A DNA stretch of 64,000 nt, from positions 11,701 to 75,700 of the forward strand of contig CAMLIF010000007.1 of assembly GCA_946479985.1 (NCBI GenBank), given 5' to 3'. A program made the position numbers and the translations under genes. Source of the stretch: an uncultured Flavobacteriales bacterium. GTDB lineage: Bacteria > Bacteroidota > Bacteroidia > Flavobacteriales > Crocinitomicaceae. Under the pieces are notes generated by a model that was not told the DNA's origin, did not search any database, and worked only from the letters and a program-made list of their open reading frames with translations. Shown here piece by piece: positions 25,748 to 36,285 of the stretch. Positions within the stretch are counted from its first letter, which is position 1. Each line of letters begins with the position of its first letter.

Positions 25748-28339
25748 TTATAATTCTCCCAGGTTCATACCAATGGTAAAAGTGAATTTACCCGCATAAC
25801 CATTTTGAATACGTTGTGCATCGTAGCCGGTTCTGTAACCTGTTGCGTGCGGATCTAACTGATCGAAGCCCCAACCATAATCCAAACCAAGCATACCGAA
25901 CATTGGAAGATAAATACGAACACCGGCACCAACACTGCGTTTTACGTTGAACGGATTGAATGTTTTGAATGAAGTAAAGGTGTTACCGGCCTCAGCAAAT
26001 GCTAAAACGAAAACTGTAGCCTGCGGGTTCAAGGAGATCGGGTAGCGTAATTCCATGGTGTATTTCGCAATGATCGGATCTCCGCCTGATGAAGATATCT
26101 CCGGACCATTACCGCTGTCGTCATAACCGCGTAATGCAATGATCTCACGACCTCCTAATGAGTTTACACCAGATAAACCTGAACCACCCATGGAGAAGCG
26201 CTCAAACGGCGTAATTCCACGTGTGCTGCTGTAACCGCCCATGAAACCAAATCCGAATCGAGGTGATAAAACCAATTTCTTGTCACTCGTTAACGGGAAG
26301 TAGTATTCACCTGTGAATTTCAATTTGAAATACTCCAGGTAGCGGTATTTCTCTTGCGTTGTTGCTGATGAGAAATCTTTATCGCCGTTAAACATGGAGT
26401 ATGGAATAGATGATTTTGCGCTGAATGTTAAACGGGAACCTTCCTGCGGATAAATTGGAGAGCTGATTGAGTTACGCTGTAAAACGTATTTCAAACTAAT
26501 GTCGTTTGCTTGCCCGTTACTGAAGTTCGGGAAGTATGAAGCATAATTTCGAACATCATAGTATTGATAGGCCAATTCGTAATATGCGCTAAAGTAATCG
26601 TCCGGAATTTTCTTTCTTCTTCCCAAACCAACAGATGCTCCCGTGATAGCAACTCCCTGGTATCCCGGATCGTTTTTCTTCAGCGTAGTTGTTGAACTGG
26701 ATGACGAGAACGAAGTGCGGTTAATTGCGAATGTAAACGAATTTGGTTTTTTGCCACCCATCCATGGTTCGGTGAATGACAGGTTATATCCCTGGTACAA
26801 ACGTCCATTGGTTTGCGCACGAATAGAAAGTCGTTGTCCGTCTCCGGCAGGAAGTGGTGTCCATGCTCCTTTTTTGAAAGCATTTCGAACCGAGAAGTTA
26901 TTGAAAGTTAATCCCAAAGTTCCAATGATTCTACCGGCACCGTAACCACCTGAAAGTTCGATCTGATCAGCAGATTTTTCTTCAACTACGTATTCTATAT
27001 CGACGGTCCCGTCTTGCGGATTTGGAATTGGATTGACCTGGAACGCCTGTTCGTTGAAATATCCCAGTTGAGCTAATTCACGCTGCGTACGGATGATGTC
27101 GTTTCGGTTGAATAAATCGCCCGGTTTGGTTCTGATTTCTCTTCGGATTACGTGCTCATTCGTTTTCGTATTTCCACGAATGATGATGTTGCGAATACGT
27201 GCTTCTTTTCCTTCAACGATGCGCATTTCGTAATTGATATGGTAATCGTCAACTCCCGTTTCTACCGGTGTAATGTTGAAGAACAAATGTCCGCGGTCCT
27301 GGTACAAAGCTGAGATATCACGACCATCCTGACTTTGGAATACGCGCTGATCGAATAATGGCTTATTGTAAACGTCACCGTATTTGATTCCCAGAACGGT
27401 GTCTAAGAGGCCGGAAGTGAATTTCGTGTTTCCAATCCAGGTAATGTTTCCGAAATAGTATTTTGAACCTTCATCAATTTTCATGTAGATAATCATGTTC
27501 TTCTCGTCGATATCATAAACTGAATCGGTAACCAAAAACACATCGCGAAGTCCGGTTGACCGTAATTTGTCAAGCATTGCTTCTTTATCTCTGGCGTATG
27601 CAGTAGAATTGTATTTGGATCGTTTGAAGAATCTCCACCAGCGCTTTTGTTTGGTATCTTTCATTGCTGCTTTCAGCTTCCATGTTGGAACAGAAACCGG
27701 GCCGTCAAGAATAATTTCTTTAATTTTTACCCTTTCGCCTTTGGAAACGGCAATTGTAAATATTTCAGAGTTATTGATCAGCGTATCCTGCGTGCGAATG
27801 ATCTGAACGGTTACATTGTTAAATCCTTTTTCTTTGAAATAACCTCGAATGGTGTTTTGTGTAGTAAAAACAAGGTTTTCCGTAATTGTTTTTCCGGAAT
27901 TCAATCCAACTTCTTCGCGAACTTTATCTACGTCACGTCGGTTGATACCGGTATAACGTACACGACTTAATTTTGGCCGCGGCTGTAATTTAATAACCAG
28001 GTAAATAACATCACCTACTTCTTTTTCGATTTCAATAGAAACTGTTGAGAATAAACCTTCGTTCCATAGGTTTTTAATGGCCAGTGAAATTCGGTCGGAG
28101 GGAATAGCAATAATTTCTCCCTGGCGAAGTCCGGCGATGAGCTTAATAGCCTGGTGGTCGAAGTTATCGGCACCTTCTACACGAATTCCTCCGACAGTGT
28201 ACTTTTTGGGTTTCTTGTAATCAACACCGGTATTACCAAAGGTAGTTGCAGTTGATCCTTTAATGGTGTCAGCGAGTTCTATTTGTCCGAATGACGAAAA
28301 AGCAAACGCAAGAAAACAAATTATGAGCGGGTTCTTCAT
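25748..28339 (-). CDS. bamA: Outer-membrane protein assembly factor BamA
   Basis: 863 residues. Signal peptide MKNPLIICFLAFAFSSFGQ. Then POTRA repeats, first YTVGGIRVEGADNFDHQAIK and later ARIRNIIIRGNTKTNEHVIR and TVDIEYVVEEKSADQIELSG (residues ~45-455), which bind incoming outer-membrane proteins. Then a 16-strand Omp85 barrel ending in FTIGMNLGEL. The family motif region GxRGY-like appears as REIIALRGYDDSG. It folds and inserts beta-barrel proteins. uppS lies 2 bp upstream, an arrangement conserved in Bacteroidota, where the skp pair usually follows at once; here they are 9.4 kb away. Confidence 0.95.
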   Translation of the reverse strand: MKNPLIICFLAFAFSSFGQIELADTIKGSTATTFGNTGVDYKKPKKYTVGGIRVEGADNFDHQAIKLIAGLRQGEIIAIPSDRISLAIKNLWNEGLFSTVSIEIEKEVGDVIYLVIKLQPRPKLSRVRYTGINRRDVDKVREEVGLNSGKTITENLVFTTQNTIRGYFKEKGFNNVTVQIIRTQDTLINNSEIFTIAVSKGERVKIKEIILDGPVSVPTWKLKAAMKDTKQKRWWRFFKRSKYNSTAYARDKEAMLDKLRSTGLRDVFLVTDSVYDIDEKNMIIYMKIDEGSKYYFGNITWIGNTKFTSGLLDTVLGIKYGDVYNKPLFDQRVFQSQDGRDISALYQDRGHLFFNITPVETGVDDYHINYEMRIVEGKEARIRNIIIRGNTKTNEHVIRREIRTKPGDLFNRNDIIRTQRELAQLGYFNEQAFQVNPIPNPQDGTVDIEYVVEEKSADQIELSGGYGAGRIIGTLGLTFNNFSVRNAFKKGAWTPLPAGDGQRLSIRAQTNGRLYQGYNLSFTEPWMGGKKPNSFTFAINRTSFSSSSSTTTLKKNDPGYQGVAITGASVGLGRRKKIPDDYFSAYYELAYQYYDVRNYASYFPNFSNGQANDISLKYVLQRNSISSPIYPQEGSRLTFSAKSSIPYSMFNGDKDFSSATTQEKYRYLEYFKLKFTGEYYFPLTSDKKLVLSPRFGFGFMGGYSSTRGITPFERFSMGGSGLSGVNSLGGREIIALRGYDDSGNGPEISSSGGDPIIAKYTMELRYPISLNPQATVFVLAFAEAGNTFTSFKTFNPFNVKRSVGAGVRIYLPMFGMLGLDYGWGFDQLDPHATGYRTGYDAQRIQNGYAGKFTFTIGMNLGEL

Positions 28340-28341
28340 AG

Positions 28342-29079
28342 TTACAGTTGTTCAGAGACCATTCCGAAACGGCGTTCTCTATTTTGGTAATCAATTACAG
28401 CTTTGTATAGATCATCTTCTCGAAAATCCGGCCAGAGTACAGGGGTAAAATGAAATTCAGAGTATGCGGCCTGCCACAAAAGGAAGTTACTCAAACGTTG
28501 TTCACCACTGGTGCGGATAAGTAATTCAGGATCCGGAATGTTTTTTGTGTTGAGATACGAAGAAATTAATTCATCGTTTATCTGATCAAAAGAAATTTTG
28601 TTGTTCTTCACATCAGTGCTGATTTCCTTAATTGCTTCAGCTATTTCCCAGCGTGAACTGTAGTTGAGGGCAATTACAAGGTTTATCGTTGTATTGTTTT
28701 TTGTTGATTCAATAGCGTTGACAAGTTCATTCCGGCAATCATCCGGTAAACCTGCCGCATCACCGATACTTAATAAACGTACATCCTGAGCATTCAATTC
28801 ATCTACTTCGCCGGCAATTGTTCGTACTAAAAGATCCATTAATCCTTCCACTTCATCTTGTGGCCGGTTCCAGTTTTCTGTAGAGAAGGCGTACATTGTA
28901 AGGTACTTAACGCCGATGTTTTTGGCTGCAGTAAGTGCTGCACGTACAGAATCTACACCAAATGAATGCCCGATTAGCCGTTGCTGGCCTTGCTTTTTAG
29001 CCCAACGACCGTTTCCATCCATTATTATGGCTATATGCGACGGAACCCCTGTAGGTATGATTTGTTTGATTAAATCCAT
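28342..29079 (-). CDS. uppS: Isoprenyl (undecaprenyl diphosphate) transferase
   Basis: 245 residues, the normal size. It extends farnesyl diphosphate with isopentenyl diphosphate in cis to make the C55 lipid carrier of cell-wall and surface-glycan sugars. Seen: IAIIMDGNGRWAKKQG near residue 17 (catalytic Asp), GHSFGVDSVR, TMYAFSTENWNRP, LVIALNYSSRWE, and the C-terminal PELLIRTSGEQRLSNFLLWQ. It is followed 2 bp later by bamA, so the two are co-transcribed. Its lipid product would serve the GT-C-like and wall enzymes in the region. Confidence 0.96.
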   Translation of the reverse strand: MDLIKQIIPTGVPSHIAIIMDGNGRWAKKQGQQRLIGHSFGVDSVRAALTAAKNIGVKYLTMYAFSTENWNRPQDEVEGLMDLLVRTIAGEVDELNAQDVRLLSIGDAAGLPDDCRNELVNAIESTKNNTTINLVIALNYSSRWEIAEAIKEISTDVKNNKISFDQINDELISSYLNTKNIPDPELLIRTSGEQRLSNFLLWQAAYSEFHFTPVLWPDFREDDLYKAVIDYQNRERRFGMVSEQL

Positions 29080-29207
29080 GTATGTAAAACGAAATTAATG
29101 AAAGAATCTTTTACAGCTCGGTAAATAAATTTTTTATAACAGTCATTAACAAAAAGAGGGATGTCAGCCGTGGCTGAAACCCCTCAATTCGTGTTTATTA
29201 CTACGCA

Positions 29208-29495
29208 TTATTCTGCTAATACGATCATTTTGTTGTTTTGAAATTCAAGAACGCCGCCTTTGATTGCCACGTTGATTACTTTTCCTCCGTTTACTGCGGA
29301 AACAGCTGCGTTTGTTTTTTCGGTTGCAACGAATGCGTTTTCCAAATCAACTTTCACATCACCTGCTTTCAATCCGGAAATAATCGGAGCGTGATTATTC
29401 AAAACTTGAAACGAACCATCTAAACCCGGAAGCTGAACTGCTGTTGCTTCGCCGGAGAATAGTACCGTTTCGGGAGTGATAATTTCTATATGCAT
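29208..29495 (-). CDS. atpC: ATP synthase F1 epsilon subunit (short form)
   Basis: 95 residues, only the N-terminal beta-sandwich domain: MHIEIITPETVLFSGEATAV, LPGLDGSFQVLNNHAPIISG, then FVATEKTN and VAIKGGVLEFQNNKMIVLAE. The C-terminal helical hairpin that inhibits ATP hydrolysis in other bacteria is absent, as is usual in Bacteroidota. It is part of the central stalk and sits 118 bp after atpD, a longer gap than in most atp operons because of an inverted-repeat element. Confidence 0.94.
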   Translation of the reverse strand: MHIEIITPETVLFSGEATAVQLPGLDGSFQVLNNHAPIISGLKAGDVKVDLENAFVATEKTNAAVSAVNGGKVINVAIKGGVLEFQNNKMIVLAE

Positions 29496-29501
29496 CTCTT
29501 C

Positions 29502-29585
29502 AGATATTAAGATTTAAGACTTTAGGACTTTAAGACCTCGGATTCCGAATAGTACTCAGAAGTCCTAAACAAAGTCTTAATATCT
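29502..29585. repeat. Inverted repeat with 8-bp phased units in the atpD-atpC spacer
   Basis: AGATATTAAGA (29502-29512) pairs perfectly with 29575-29585, and TTTAGGACTT (29521-29530) with 29560-29569. Both arms and the flank to 29610 are built of octamers such as GACATCGA, GACGTCAG, GACATCAA and GATATTAA. It could slow or end transcription between atpD and atpC. Confidence 0.65.
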
Positions 29586-29613
29586 TGATGTCCTGACGTC
29601 TCGATGTCTATTA

Positions 29614-31128
<1,515 letters not shown>

Positions 31129-31151
31129 TTAAGTGTACCTTAATTTGGGCA

Positions 31152-31159
31152 CAAAAGTA
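31152..31159 (-). promoter_or_regulatory. Candidate -7 box for atpD-atpC
   Basis: The minus strand reads TACTTTTG, a perfect TAnnTTTG, 36 bp before the atpD ATG. The -33 region is T/A-rich without a clear TTTG. Confidence 0.45.
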
Positions 31160-31278
31160 CTGTATTTATTCTTTTTAAAGAAGCGGATTCTAATTTATTT
31201 CGTTTTTTGTTTTAAATCAATCAATTAGATACCGAATTGATGTTTTTCAAAACTTCGGATTCAGGATTTGAATAAAAT

Positions 31279-31313
31279 TTAAAAAGGCCTCTGCCTGGGG
31301 GCGGAGACCTTTT
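31279..31313 (-). terminator. Intrinsic terminator of the TonB gene at 31384
   Basis: On the minus strand AAAAGGTCTCCGCC pairs with GGCAGAGGCCTTTT (one G-U, one mismatch) around a 4-nt loop, then a T/A-rich run follows. It ends the TPR-TonB transcription unit before atpD. Confidence 0.82.
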
Positions 31314-31383
31314 CCGGATGTAGGGTAGAACTGACAATAAAAACTATGAAATTTACATCCGTTTAATTTTGGTGGGTTTGATT

Positions 31384-32238
31384 TTAAAATCTGAATACGA
31401 TCGGGAGATAAAAATAGCTTGCTACCGGTTCTCCATTTAATTTGGCAGGTTCCCATGGCGGCATATTCTTAACAGCTTTTACTGCCGCTTCATCGCATTC
31501 CGGGCAACCTTCAACTTTTTCTTTTACCCAAACTTTGGTTACTTTTCCTTCTTCGTTTACAATGAATTTCAATTTACACGTTCCGGTACCTTCCAAATCT
31601 GATTTAATAGCCTTTGTAAGGTAATCGAGTAAGGCTGGTCTTCCGCCTTTGAAGACAGCGGTTTCGGTAACATTAATTACTACACCTAAACTATCTCCTT
31701 TTCGAGGTTCCGTAACGCTTCCTGTTGGACCTGAAATTCCAGGTTCGTCGAATGGATTTTTTCCTTTTGAAGTTACATTTCCAGCTTGTTTGGTTGGATC
31801 AGGAATTTCCATAGTGTCTAACTCATTCTTAACTGGATCCAGGATTTGCTGAATATCGAATTTATAAATTTCCGCTTCTGTGGTCTGAGCCGGTTTTTCG
31901 ATTTCTTTCTCCGGAATTTCAATTACATCTTTATCATCTTCCGGTTGATCCAAAGGAACATCGAATTTCTTTCTGGTATTGTCTTTTTTCTCTTCGGGAT
32001 GCATATTCATTGCCGCTGCATACAATCCTCCGCAACCGGCTGTGATACCAAACAGGATGATGAAAATACGTTTGTTATAATCTCTTCTGATCTGGTAAGC
32101 TCCGTATGCTTTGTTTCGTTTTTCAAATACAACGTCGTTTCGTTCGTCTGACGTAATGAGTTGCCAGTTTTTTGTGCTGAAGTGGTCGTATAGTGCAAGA
32201 CCCACAATCAGTGCTGCGATGATAGTTGCTAATAACAT
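31384..32238 (-). CDS. Energy transducer TonB (membrane-anchored, intact)
   Basis: 284 residues. The N-terminus is a membrane helix (LLATIIAALIVGLALYDHF) followed by the Bacteroidota TonB block VFEKRNKAYGAYQIRRDYNK. A second hydrophobic stretch (residues ~52-70) precedes the charged, Pro/Glu-rich periplasmic spacer (residues ~75-185). The C-terminal domain runs from GGRPALLDYLTKAIK to PIVFRF and carries a C-x2-C in GCPECDEAAVKAVKNMP. It transmits the ExbB/ExbD proton-driven force to outer-membrane receptors. It is a paralogue of the split TonB at 35427-36284 and may cover for it. Confidence 0.9.
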   Translation of the reverse strand: MLLATIIAALIVGLALYDHFSTKNWQLITSDERNDVVFEKRNKAYGAYQIRRDYNKRIFIILFGITAGCGGLYAAAMNMHPEEKKDNTRKKFDVPLDQPEDDKDVIEIPEKEIEKPAQTTEAEIYKFDIQQILDPVKNELDTMEIPDPTKQAGNVTSKGKNPFDEPGISGPTGSVTEPRKGDSLGVVINVTETAVFKGGRPALLDYLTKAIKSDLEGTGTCKLKFIVNEEGKVTKVWVKEKVEGCPECDEAAVKAVKNMPPWEPAKLNGEPVASYFYLPIVFRF

Positions 32239-32474
32239 AATGTTCAGTATTAAAGGTTTTTACTAGTGTTTGGCCGACTTCGTTTTGTCAACCTTTATTC
32301 TAATTTATCTGAATTCACTATGCGAAAAATGAAAAAAACCTGAACTGTCGATTTGCTGGATTTAAATGTACTATTCGGGTATTTTAAGGAATTTTGTGAT
32401 TATGAAATGGCTGTGTAAAGCAACCTGAACCGGAGTTTAAATCGCTCATTAGTAGTAGTGTTGTGTTTTACAGG

Positions 32475-32514
32475 AAAAGAAAACCGCTAATCCGAATGAA
32501 CGAATTAGCGGTTT
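32475..32514 (-). terminator. Intrinsic terminator of the TPR gene
   Basis: On the minus strand AAACCGCTAAT-T-CG pairs with CG-G-ATTAGCGGTTT around a 6-nt loop, followed by TTCTTTTCC. It lies 26 bp after the TPR stop. The following ~225 bp up to the TonB start hold no gene, so that TonB needs its own promoter. Confidence 0.87.
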
Positions 32515-32539
32515 CAATTATTTGAAAATTACTCTTTTC

Positions 32540-34159
32540 TTAGTGATTCTTGAAGTAAGTCTGAGCTTGTTTGTTTGTTGGATCGTTCGTAAGAACTTGC
32601 TGCCAGTACATTTTTGCCTTAACAGCGTCTTTAGCCGGAGAGTTTACGTAGTAATCTCCTAAATAAAGGCTTCCTTCAGTGATATAATCTTTGTAAGCAG
32701 GATTTGCTCTGTCTTGCTCTGTTAATTTCTCAAAGAACATTTCATAATGTGGTTGTGCTTTCCAGTTTCGGTTGTTCAGGTCTAAATCCATTTGTGCGAG
32801 TGCACGACCTCTCCATAAATAACCTAAAGCATAAGTTGGGCTTACTCTTGTTAACATAGCGAAAGCTGAATCAGCCATTACGAAGTTTTTAGTATCGTCG
32901 TAGTAATAAGCTCTACCTAAATCGAAGAAGTCAGTTGCTTTCATTGATGTTGGCAACGCCGTGTTTTTTGCATTATATGCTTCAATAGCTAGTTTATACT
33001 GACCGTCTTTAGCAGCGGTGTTTCCGATTAGACTAAGCTGATCGCCAACTGCTGTTGGATCAAGTGAAGCTCCTTTAGCCAATGTTGCAATTGCCTCAGA
33101 CGTTTTTCCCATGCTTTGGTAGATTTTCGCTACATACTGGTAATCGGACGCAATGATCAATTTAGGATCAGCAATAGCGAAAAGATCGTTTGATGCTTTT
33201 AATGCTTTTTCATATTGCATTGCATCACCTGTAGTGTTCATTTCATATAAAGAATAGAAAATCATTCTTTTCGTGTATGTATTGCTGATTCCTGATTTCT
33301 CAACAGCTTCCAGTTGTTTGATCGCATCTGAATATTTTTTACCGATAAACAAAGAAGTAGCATAACGGTATCGTGCCTGTGGATCATTGTTCAGTTCCAG
33401 GTATTTTGTCCAAAGCTCAGCGCTTTTTTCAGCATTACCCTCTGCCATCTGCACTTCCGCTTCGTGGCGGTAAGCCGGACCAAAATTAGGATCTAATTTG
33501 ATTGCCTGTTCGTAACCTTCAATTGCAGCGCTTTTGTTTCCAACACGTTCGTAGATATACGATTTTTTAACCAGGGCTTCTACGTTAGTAGGCTCCAGTT
33601 TAAGAATCGTATTGTATTTAGCAACTGATTCTGAAACGCGTGATGTTGTAATATCAATGATCACATCACCTAACAATTGTAATGCCTGGATATTCTCAGG
33701 TTCCAATTCAATAACACGGTTCAAATATTTCTCTGCAACCGGTAAGTTTTTTACCGGACCTGTTGCGTAAGTTTCAGCTGTATGAAAAAGAACACAAACA
33801 TTTTTGTTTTTTGTTGATTTAATGATCTCTCTGAACTTAATTCCCGCAGAAGTCGTGTCTCCTGCAAAATAAGTAGCTTTCGCCCCGGAAACCATAGCTA
33901 ATTTGTCTTCTGCATTTTTAGAAGCAGCAGATTTGAATTGCTCAATTGCACCCTTGTTATCATCTATCTTAACAAGAAAGTTTCCGTAGAAAAATGCATT
34001 GTCGACACTGGTTGGGTCTTTTGCTATTAACGATTTGAAATCTTCACGTGCCATTTCGTAGCGCTCGTTAACAACTTTCTTTTTTGCGTCTTGTAATGTT
34101 TGGGCTGAAACTCCAACCGCAGTTGAAACTATAAAGCCAACAATTAAAATCTTATTCAT
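32540..34159 (-). CDS. Periplasmic tetratricopeptide-repeat protein
   Basis: 539 residues with a signal peptide (MNKILIVGFIVSTAVGVSAQ). About a dozen TPR units follow, for example MAREDFKSLIAKDPTSVDNA, KYNTILKLEPTNVEALVKKS and AIEGYEQAIKLDPNFGPAYR. TPRs form a superhelix that binds other proteins. It is placed after ExbB-ExbD-ExbD-TonB and a PstS-like lipoprotein, a gene order found in many Bacteroidota, so a part in the TonB energy system or a periplasmic scaffold is likely. It has its own terminator. Confidence 0.9.
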   Translation of the reverse strand: MNKILIVGFIVSTAVGVSAQTLQDAKKKVVNERYEMAREDFKSLIAKDPTSVDNAFFYGNFLVKIDDNKGAIEQFKSAASKNAEDKLAMVSGAKATYFAGDTTSAGIKFREIIKSTKNKNVCVLFHTAETYATGPVKNLPVAEKYLNRVIELEPENIQALQLLGDVIIDITTSRVSESVAKYNTILKLEPTNVEALVKKSYIYERVGNKSAAIEGYEQAIKLDPNFGPAYRHEAEVQMAEGNAEKSAELWTKYLELNNDPQARYRYATSLFIGKKYSDAIKQLEAVEKSGISNTYTKRMIFYSLYEMNTTGDAMQYEKALKASNDLFAIADPKLIIASDYQYVAKIYQSMGKTSEAIATLAKGASLDPTAVGDQLSLIGNTAAKDGQYKLAIEAYNAKNTALPTSMKATDFFDLGRAYYYDDTKNFVMADSAFAMLTRVSPTYALGYLWRGRALAQMDLDLNNRNWKAQPHYEMFFEKLTEQDRANPAYKDYITEGSLYLGDYYVNSPAKDAVKAKMYWQQVLTNDPTNKQAQTYFKNH

Positions 34160-34275
34160 AACTTATTTAATTCTGAGTGCTGTTTGCAATTCTCCTGCCA
34201 AAATACATTTAATTGAACTTTCTGACATGAAATTTTAGTTTTCTTTTGATTTATCTGTACAGAAGGTGTATTGAA

Positions 34276-35175
34276 CTATTCTACAACGATGTTAAATTCT
34301 CTTGTCATTTTGTAATACGATTGAAGCCCTGATTTTTTTGCGATCAATTGTCCTTTTTCACTGATCAGATAATTCACGAAACCGGATTCGAGATTTGACT
34401 TGCTTCCCTTGTTGTGGATATACCAGAAGTGAATAAAAGGATATTCTTTTTCGTATACATAATATGTAAAAGGAGGAACAAAATGATCTGAGCTTGCTTT
34501 AGATACAGAAACGATATTTAAATTTTTACAGCGCTCTACCACTTTCGGATCATCGATGTCACTAATCCAGTTGAAACCGATAACACCAATACAATGTTTA
34601 TTGTTTTTCATGTAATCAATTACTTCCTGATTACCTTTTAAGCATTTAACATTAGGTCCGAACTGTTTTGGCGCGATCCGATCAAGAAAGTATTCGAAAT
34701 TGGCACTTTGAACATCATCGAAAAGAATTTTCGGATCATTTTCATTTGTTGAAGTCAGTAAACGTAAAAATTCTGTTTCGGTGTAAGTACTGTCTTCAGT
34801 CTTTGGAGTAAGAAGAGCGATTGAACCAACAAGAATTTTATTCGTTCTGAATACTACCTGGTCTGCAAGAAACTCTTCGCGTTCTTGTTTTGTAAAGTCA
34901 CGAGAAATGATGATTGCATCTGTTTTTCTGTCAATAAATGTGTTTACGACATCAATTTCCCGCTCGTATTTGGCATTGATATGTGCTTCAGGACGAAATC
35001 CTTCAAACGACATAATAGTTGTTTCCAAATAGGGCTGAAGATTCTTCTCCACATATATGGTTGCTTTACCTCTGCTATTGGTCGTGTCATCGTAAGCTAG
35101 CGGGTTATCGGTTCCATCACAGGAAACCAATAAAGTCAGGCTTAGAATGAAACTACAAATTCCTGGTTTTCTCAT
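34276..35175 (-). CDS. PstS-like substrate-binding lipoprotein
   Basis: 299 residues. The signal ends in the lipobox LTLLVSCDG, so the mature Cys is lipidated. The protein resembles phosphate-type solute-binding proteins: KATIYVEKNLQPYLETTIMS, DVVNTFIDRKTDAIIISRDF, IALLTPKTEDS, and CIGVIGFNWISD with conserved turns. No Pst permease is nearby. The context is the TonB operon, where a PstS-like protein is common, so it may serve the energy transducer rather than an ABC importer. Its start overlaps the end of the previous small membrane gene by 23 bp. Confidence 0.85.
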   Translation of the reverse strand: MRKPGICSFILSLTLLVSCDGTDNPLAYDDTTNSRGKATIYVEKNLQPYLETTIMSFEGFRPEAHINAKYEREIDVVNTFIDRKTDAIIISRDFTKQEREEFLADQVVFRTNKILVGSIALLTPKTEDSTYTETEFLRLLTSTNENDPKILFDDVQSANFEYFLDRIAPKQFGPNVKCLKGNQEVIDYMKNNKHCIGVIGFNWISDIDDPKVVERCKNLNIVSVSKASSDHFVPPFTYYVYEKEYPFIHFWYIHNKGSKSNLESGFVNYLISEKGQLIAKKSGLQSYYKMTREFNIVVE

Positions 35176-35371
35176 CTTGTTTTTCTTTTTGAAAATTGAG
35201 ATACATTCTTACACCGCGAAATATGGCATAACCTAATAACAGGCAGATAAGGATTGTTCTTCTCCCACCGTAAACTCTGTCAGTAAAAAGCGGTGTGAAA
35301 TATAAATATGCAGCAAGTACTGCAGCCATTACAATGACGAATGATCCTGTTATGTATTTAATATTTTTCAT
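35153..35371 (-). CDS. Small two-helix membrane protein
   Basis: 72 residues from the ATG at 35369-35371; a longer reading would cross the terminator upstream. Two transmembrane segments (YITGSFVIVMAAVLAAYLYF and TILICLLLGYAIFRGVRMYL) are separated by a short basic loop, and a charged tail (NFQKEKQDEKTRNL) follows. I do not recognise a named family. It overlaps the PstS-like gene by 23 bp, so the two are translationally coupled. The terminator at 35378-35413 sits between it and TonB, so it starts a new transcript or is reached by read-through. Confidence 0.75.
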   Translation of the reverse strand: MKNIKYITGSFVIVMAAVLAAYLYFTPLFTDRVYGGRRTILICLLLGYAIFRGVRMYLNFQKEKQDEKTRNL

Positions 35372-35377
35372 GGGTAT

Positions 35378-35413
35378 AAAAAAATCCCGTTTGCCGGAAG
35401 ACAAACGGGATTC
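35378..35413 (-). terminator. Intrinsic terminator after the split TonB gene
   Basis: On the minus strand AATCCCGTTTG pairs with CAAACGGGATT around an 8-nt loop, then a seven-T run. It directly follows the TonB C-terminal half. Confidence 0.88.
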
Positions 35414-35426
35414 ACTAATTATAAGA

Positions 35427-35735
35427 TTATTGTACGTTAAACACAATCGGTAATGTGTACCATGCGTTTACGTTTTTACCATCATTTTTTGCAGGAATCC
35501 AATCCGGCATTTTTTTCACTACACGCATTGCTTCCGCATCACATTCCGGGCAGTCGGCAATACCTTTCTTAACGGAAACGTTTGAAATGTTTCCTGATTC
35601 GGAAACCACGAATTTCAAATATACCTTTCCTTTAATTCCAAGTTCTTCTGCTACAGCCGGAACCTTGATGTTTTTCTGAAGAAATGCTACCATCGCTTCT
35701 CTACCACCCGGGTATTCAGCCGGCTCCGCTACCAC
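35427..35735 (-). CDS. TonB C-terminal half (downstream of an in-frame stop)
   Basis: Up to 102 residues holding only the TonB C-terminal domain (AEPAEYPGGREAMVAFL to NAWYTLPIVFNVQ), with the C-x2-C in DCPECDAEAM. It is in the same frame as the 35805-36284 half. Only the TAA at 35805-35807 separates them, and the joining bases read through a polyproline tract into VIYDVVAEPAE. I read both as one broken tonB gene. Independent translation from a GTG is possible but would give no export signal. Part of it is identical at base level to 44465-44566, so gene conversion has reached it. Confidence 0.7.
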   Translation of the reverse strand: MVAEPAEYPGGREAMVAFLQKNIKVPAVAEELGIKGKVYLKFVVSESGNISNVSVKKGIADCPECDAEAMRVVKKMPDWIPAKNDGKNVNAWYTLPIVFNVQ

Positions 35736-35804
35736 ATCATAAATTACCGGTGGTGGCGGTGGTGGTGGTGGTGGTGGCGGCGGTGGAGGTGTAGGAGTGT
35801 TAAA

Positions 35805-36284
35805 TTAATTTCCTTTTTTTGTTTTGTCATCAATATTCTGGCCTTTCAACTCGTCATCAACGGGAGGAATATCTTCAGAATGCTTGTCAACAATAACAGG
35901 GGGAACGAAGGCAAGTGTTTTTTGCTCATCCGGAACTTTTTCTTCCAATGGTTCTAACTCTTTTTCCTCTTCTTTCTTCTCGTCATCAGCAAAGGTAGAC
36001 ATGTCTACGGTTTGCTTCTTTTTCTTTTTCTTAGCTACCGGTTTAGATATTGCAGTTGCTACACCAAAAGATGCTGCAATTGCTCCACCTATACCAAGCG
36101 TGATCAAGATCAACAGTACGTTGTATTTGCGACGAATTGTGTACGCGCCATAACTTCTGTTTCGGTTTTCAAATACCGTCTCTACACGATCTTCGGAGGT
36201 GTCTGACTGCCAGCTGCGACCAGAAAAATAATCGTATAGCGAAAGTAAAACGATGATACCAAGTACCACTATTGCTATTCCCAT
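35805..36284 (-). CDS. TonB N-terminal half (anchor and spacer), ended by a premature stop
   Basis: 159 residues. An N-terminal helix (GIAIVVLGIIVLLSLYDYF) and the Bacteroidota TonB block VFENRNRSYGAYTIRRKYN are followed by a second hydrophobic stretch and a Lys/Glu-rich spacer (KKKKKKQTVDMS; EEEKELEPLEEK). It stops at TAA 35805-35807. The next bases on the same frame encode FNTPTP and about twelve prolines, then the C-terminal domain. A full-length gene would span 35427-36284. Options are a nonsense mutation, a sequencing error or stop read-through. It lies 1 bp after exbD. Confidence 0.75.
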   Translation of the reverse strand: MGIAIVVLGIIVLLSLYDYFSGRSWQSDTSEDRVETVFENRNRSYGAYTIRRKYNVLLILITLGIGGAIAASFGVATAISKPVAKKKKKKQTVDMSTFADDEKKEEEKELEPLEEKVPDEQKTLAFVPPVIVDKHSEDIPPVDDELKGQNIDDKTKKGN

Positions 36285-36285
36285 T

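Noticed and set aside
35427..35735. Reading the split tonB as a frameshift in the polyproline run.
   Set aside because: Both halves are in the same frame; the only break is the TAA stop codon, so a nonsense change explains it better than a slip.
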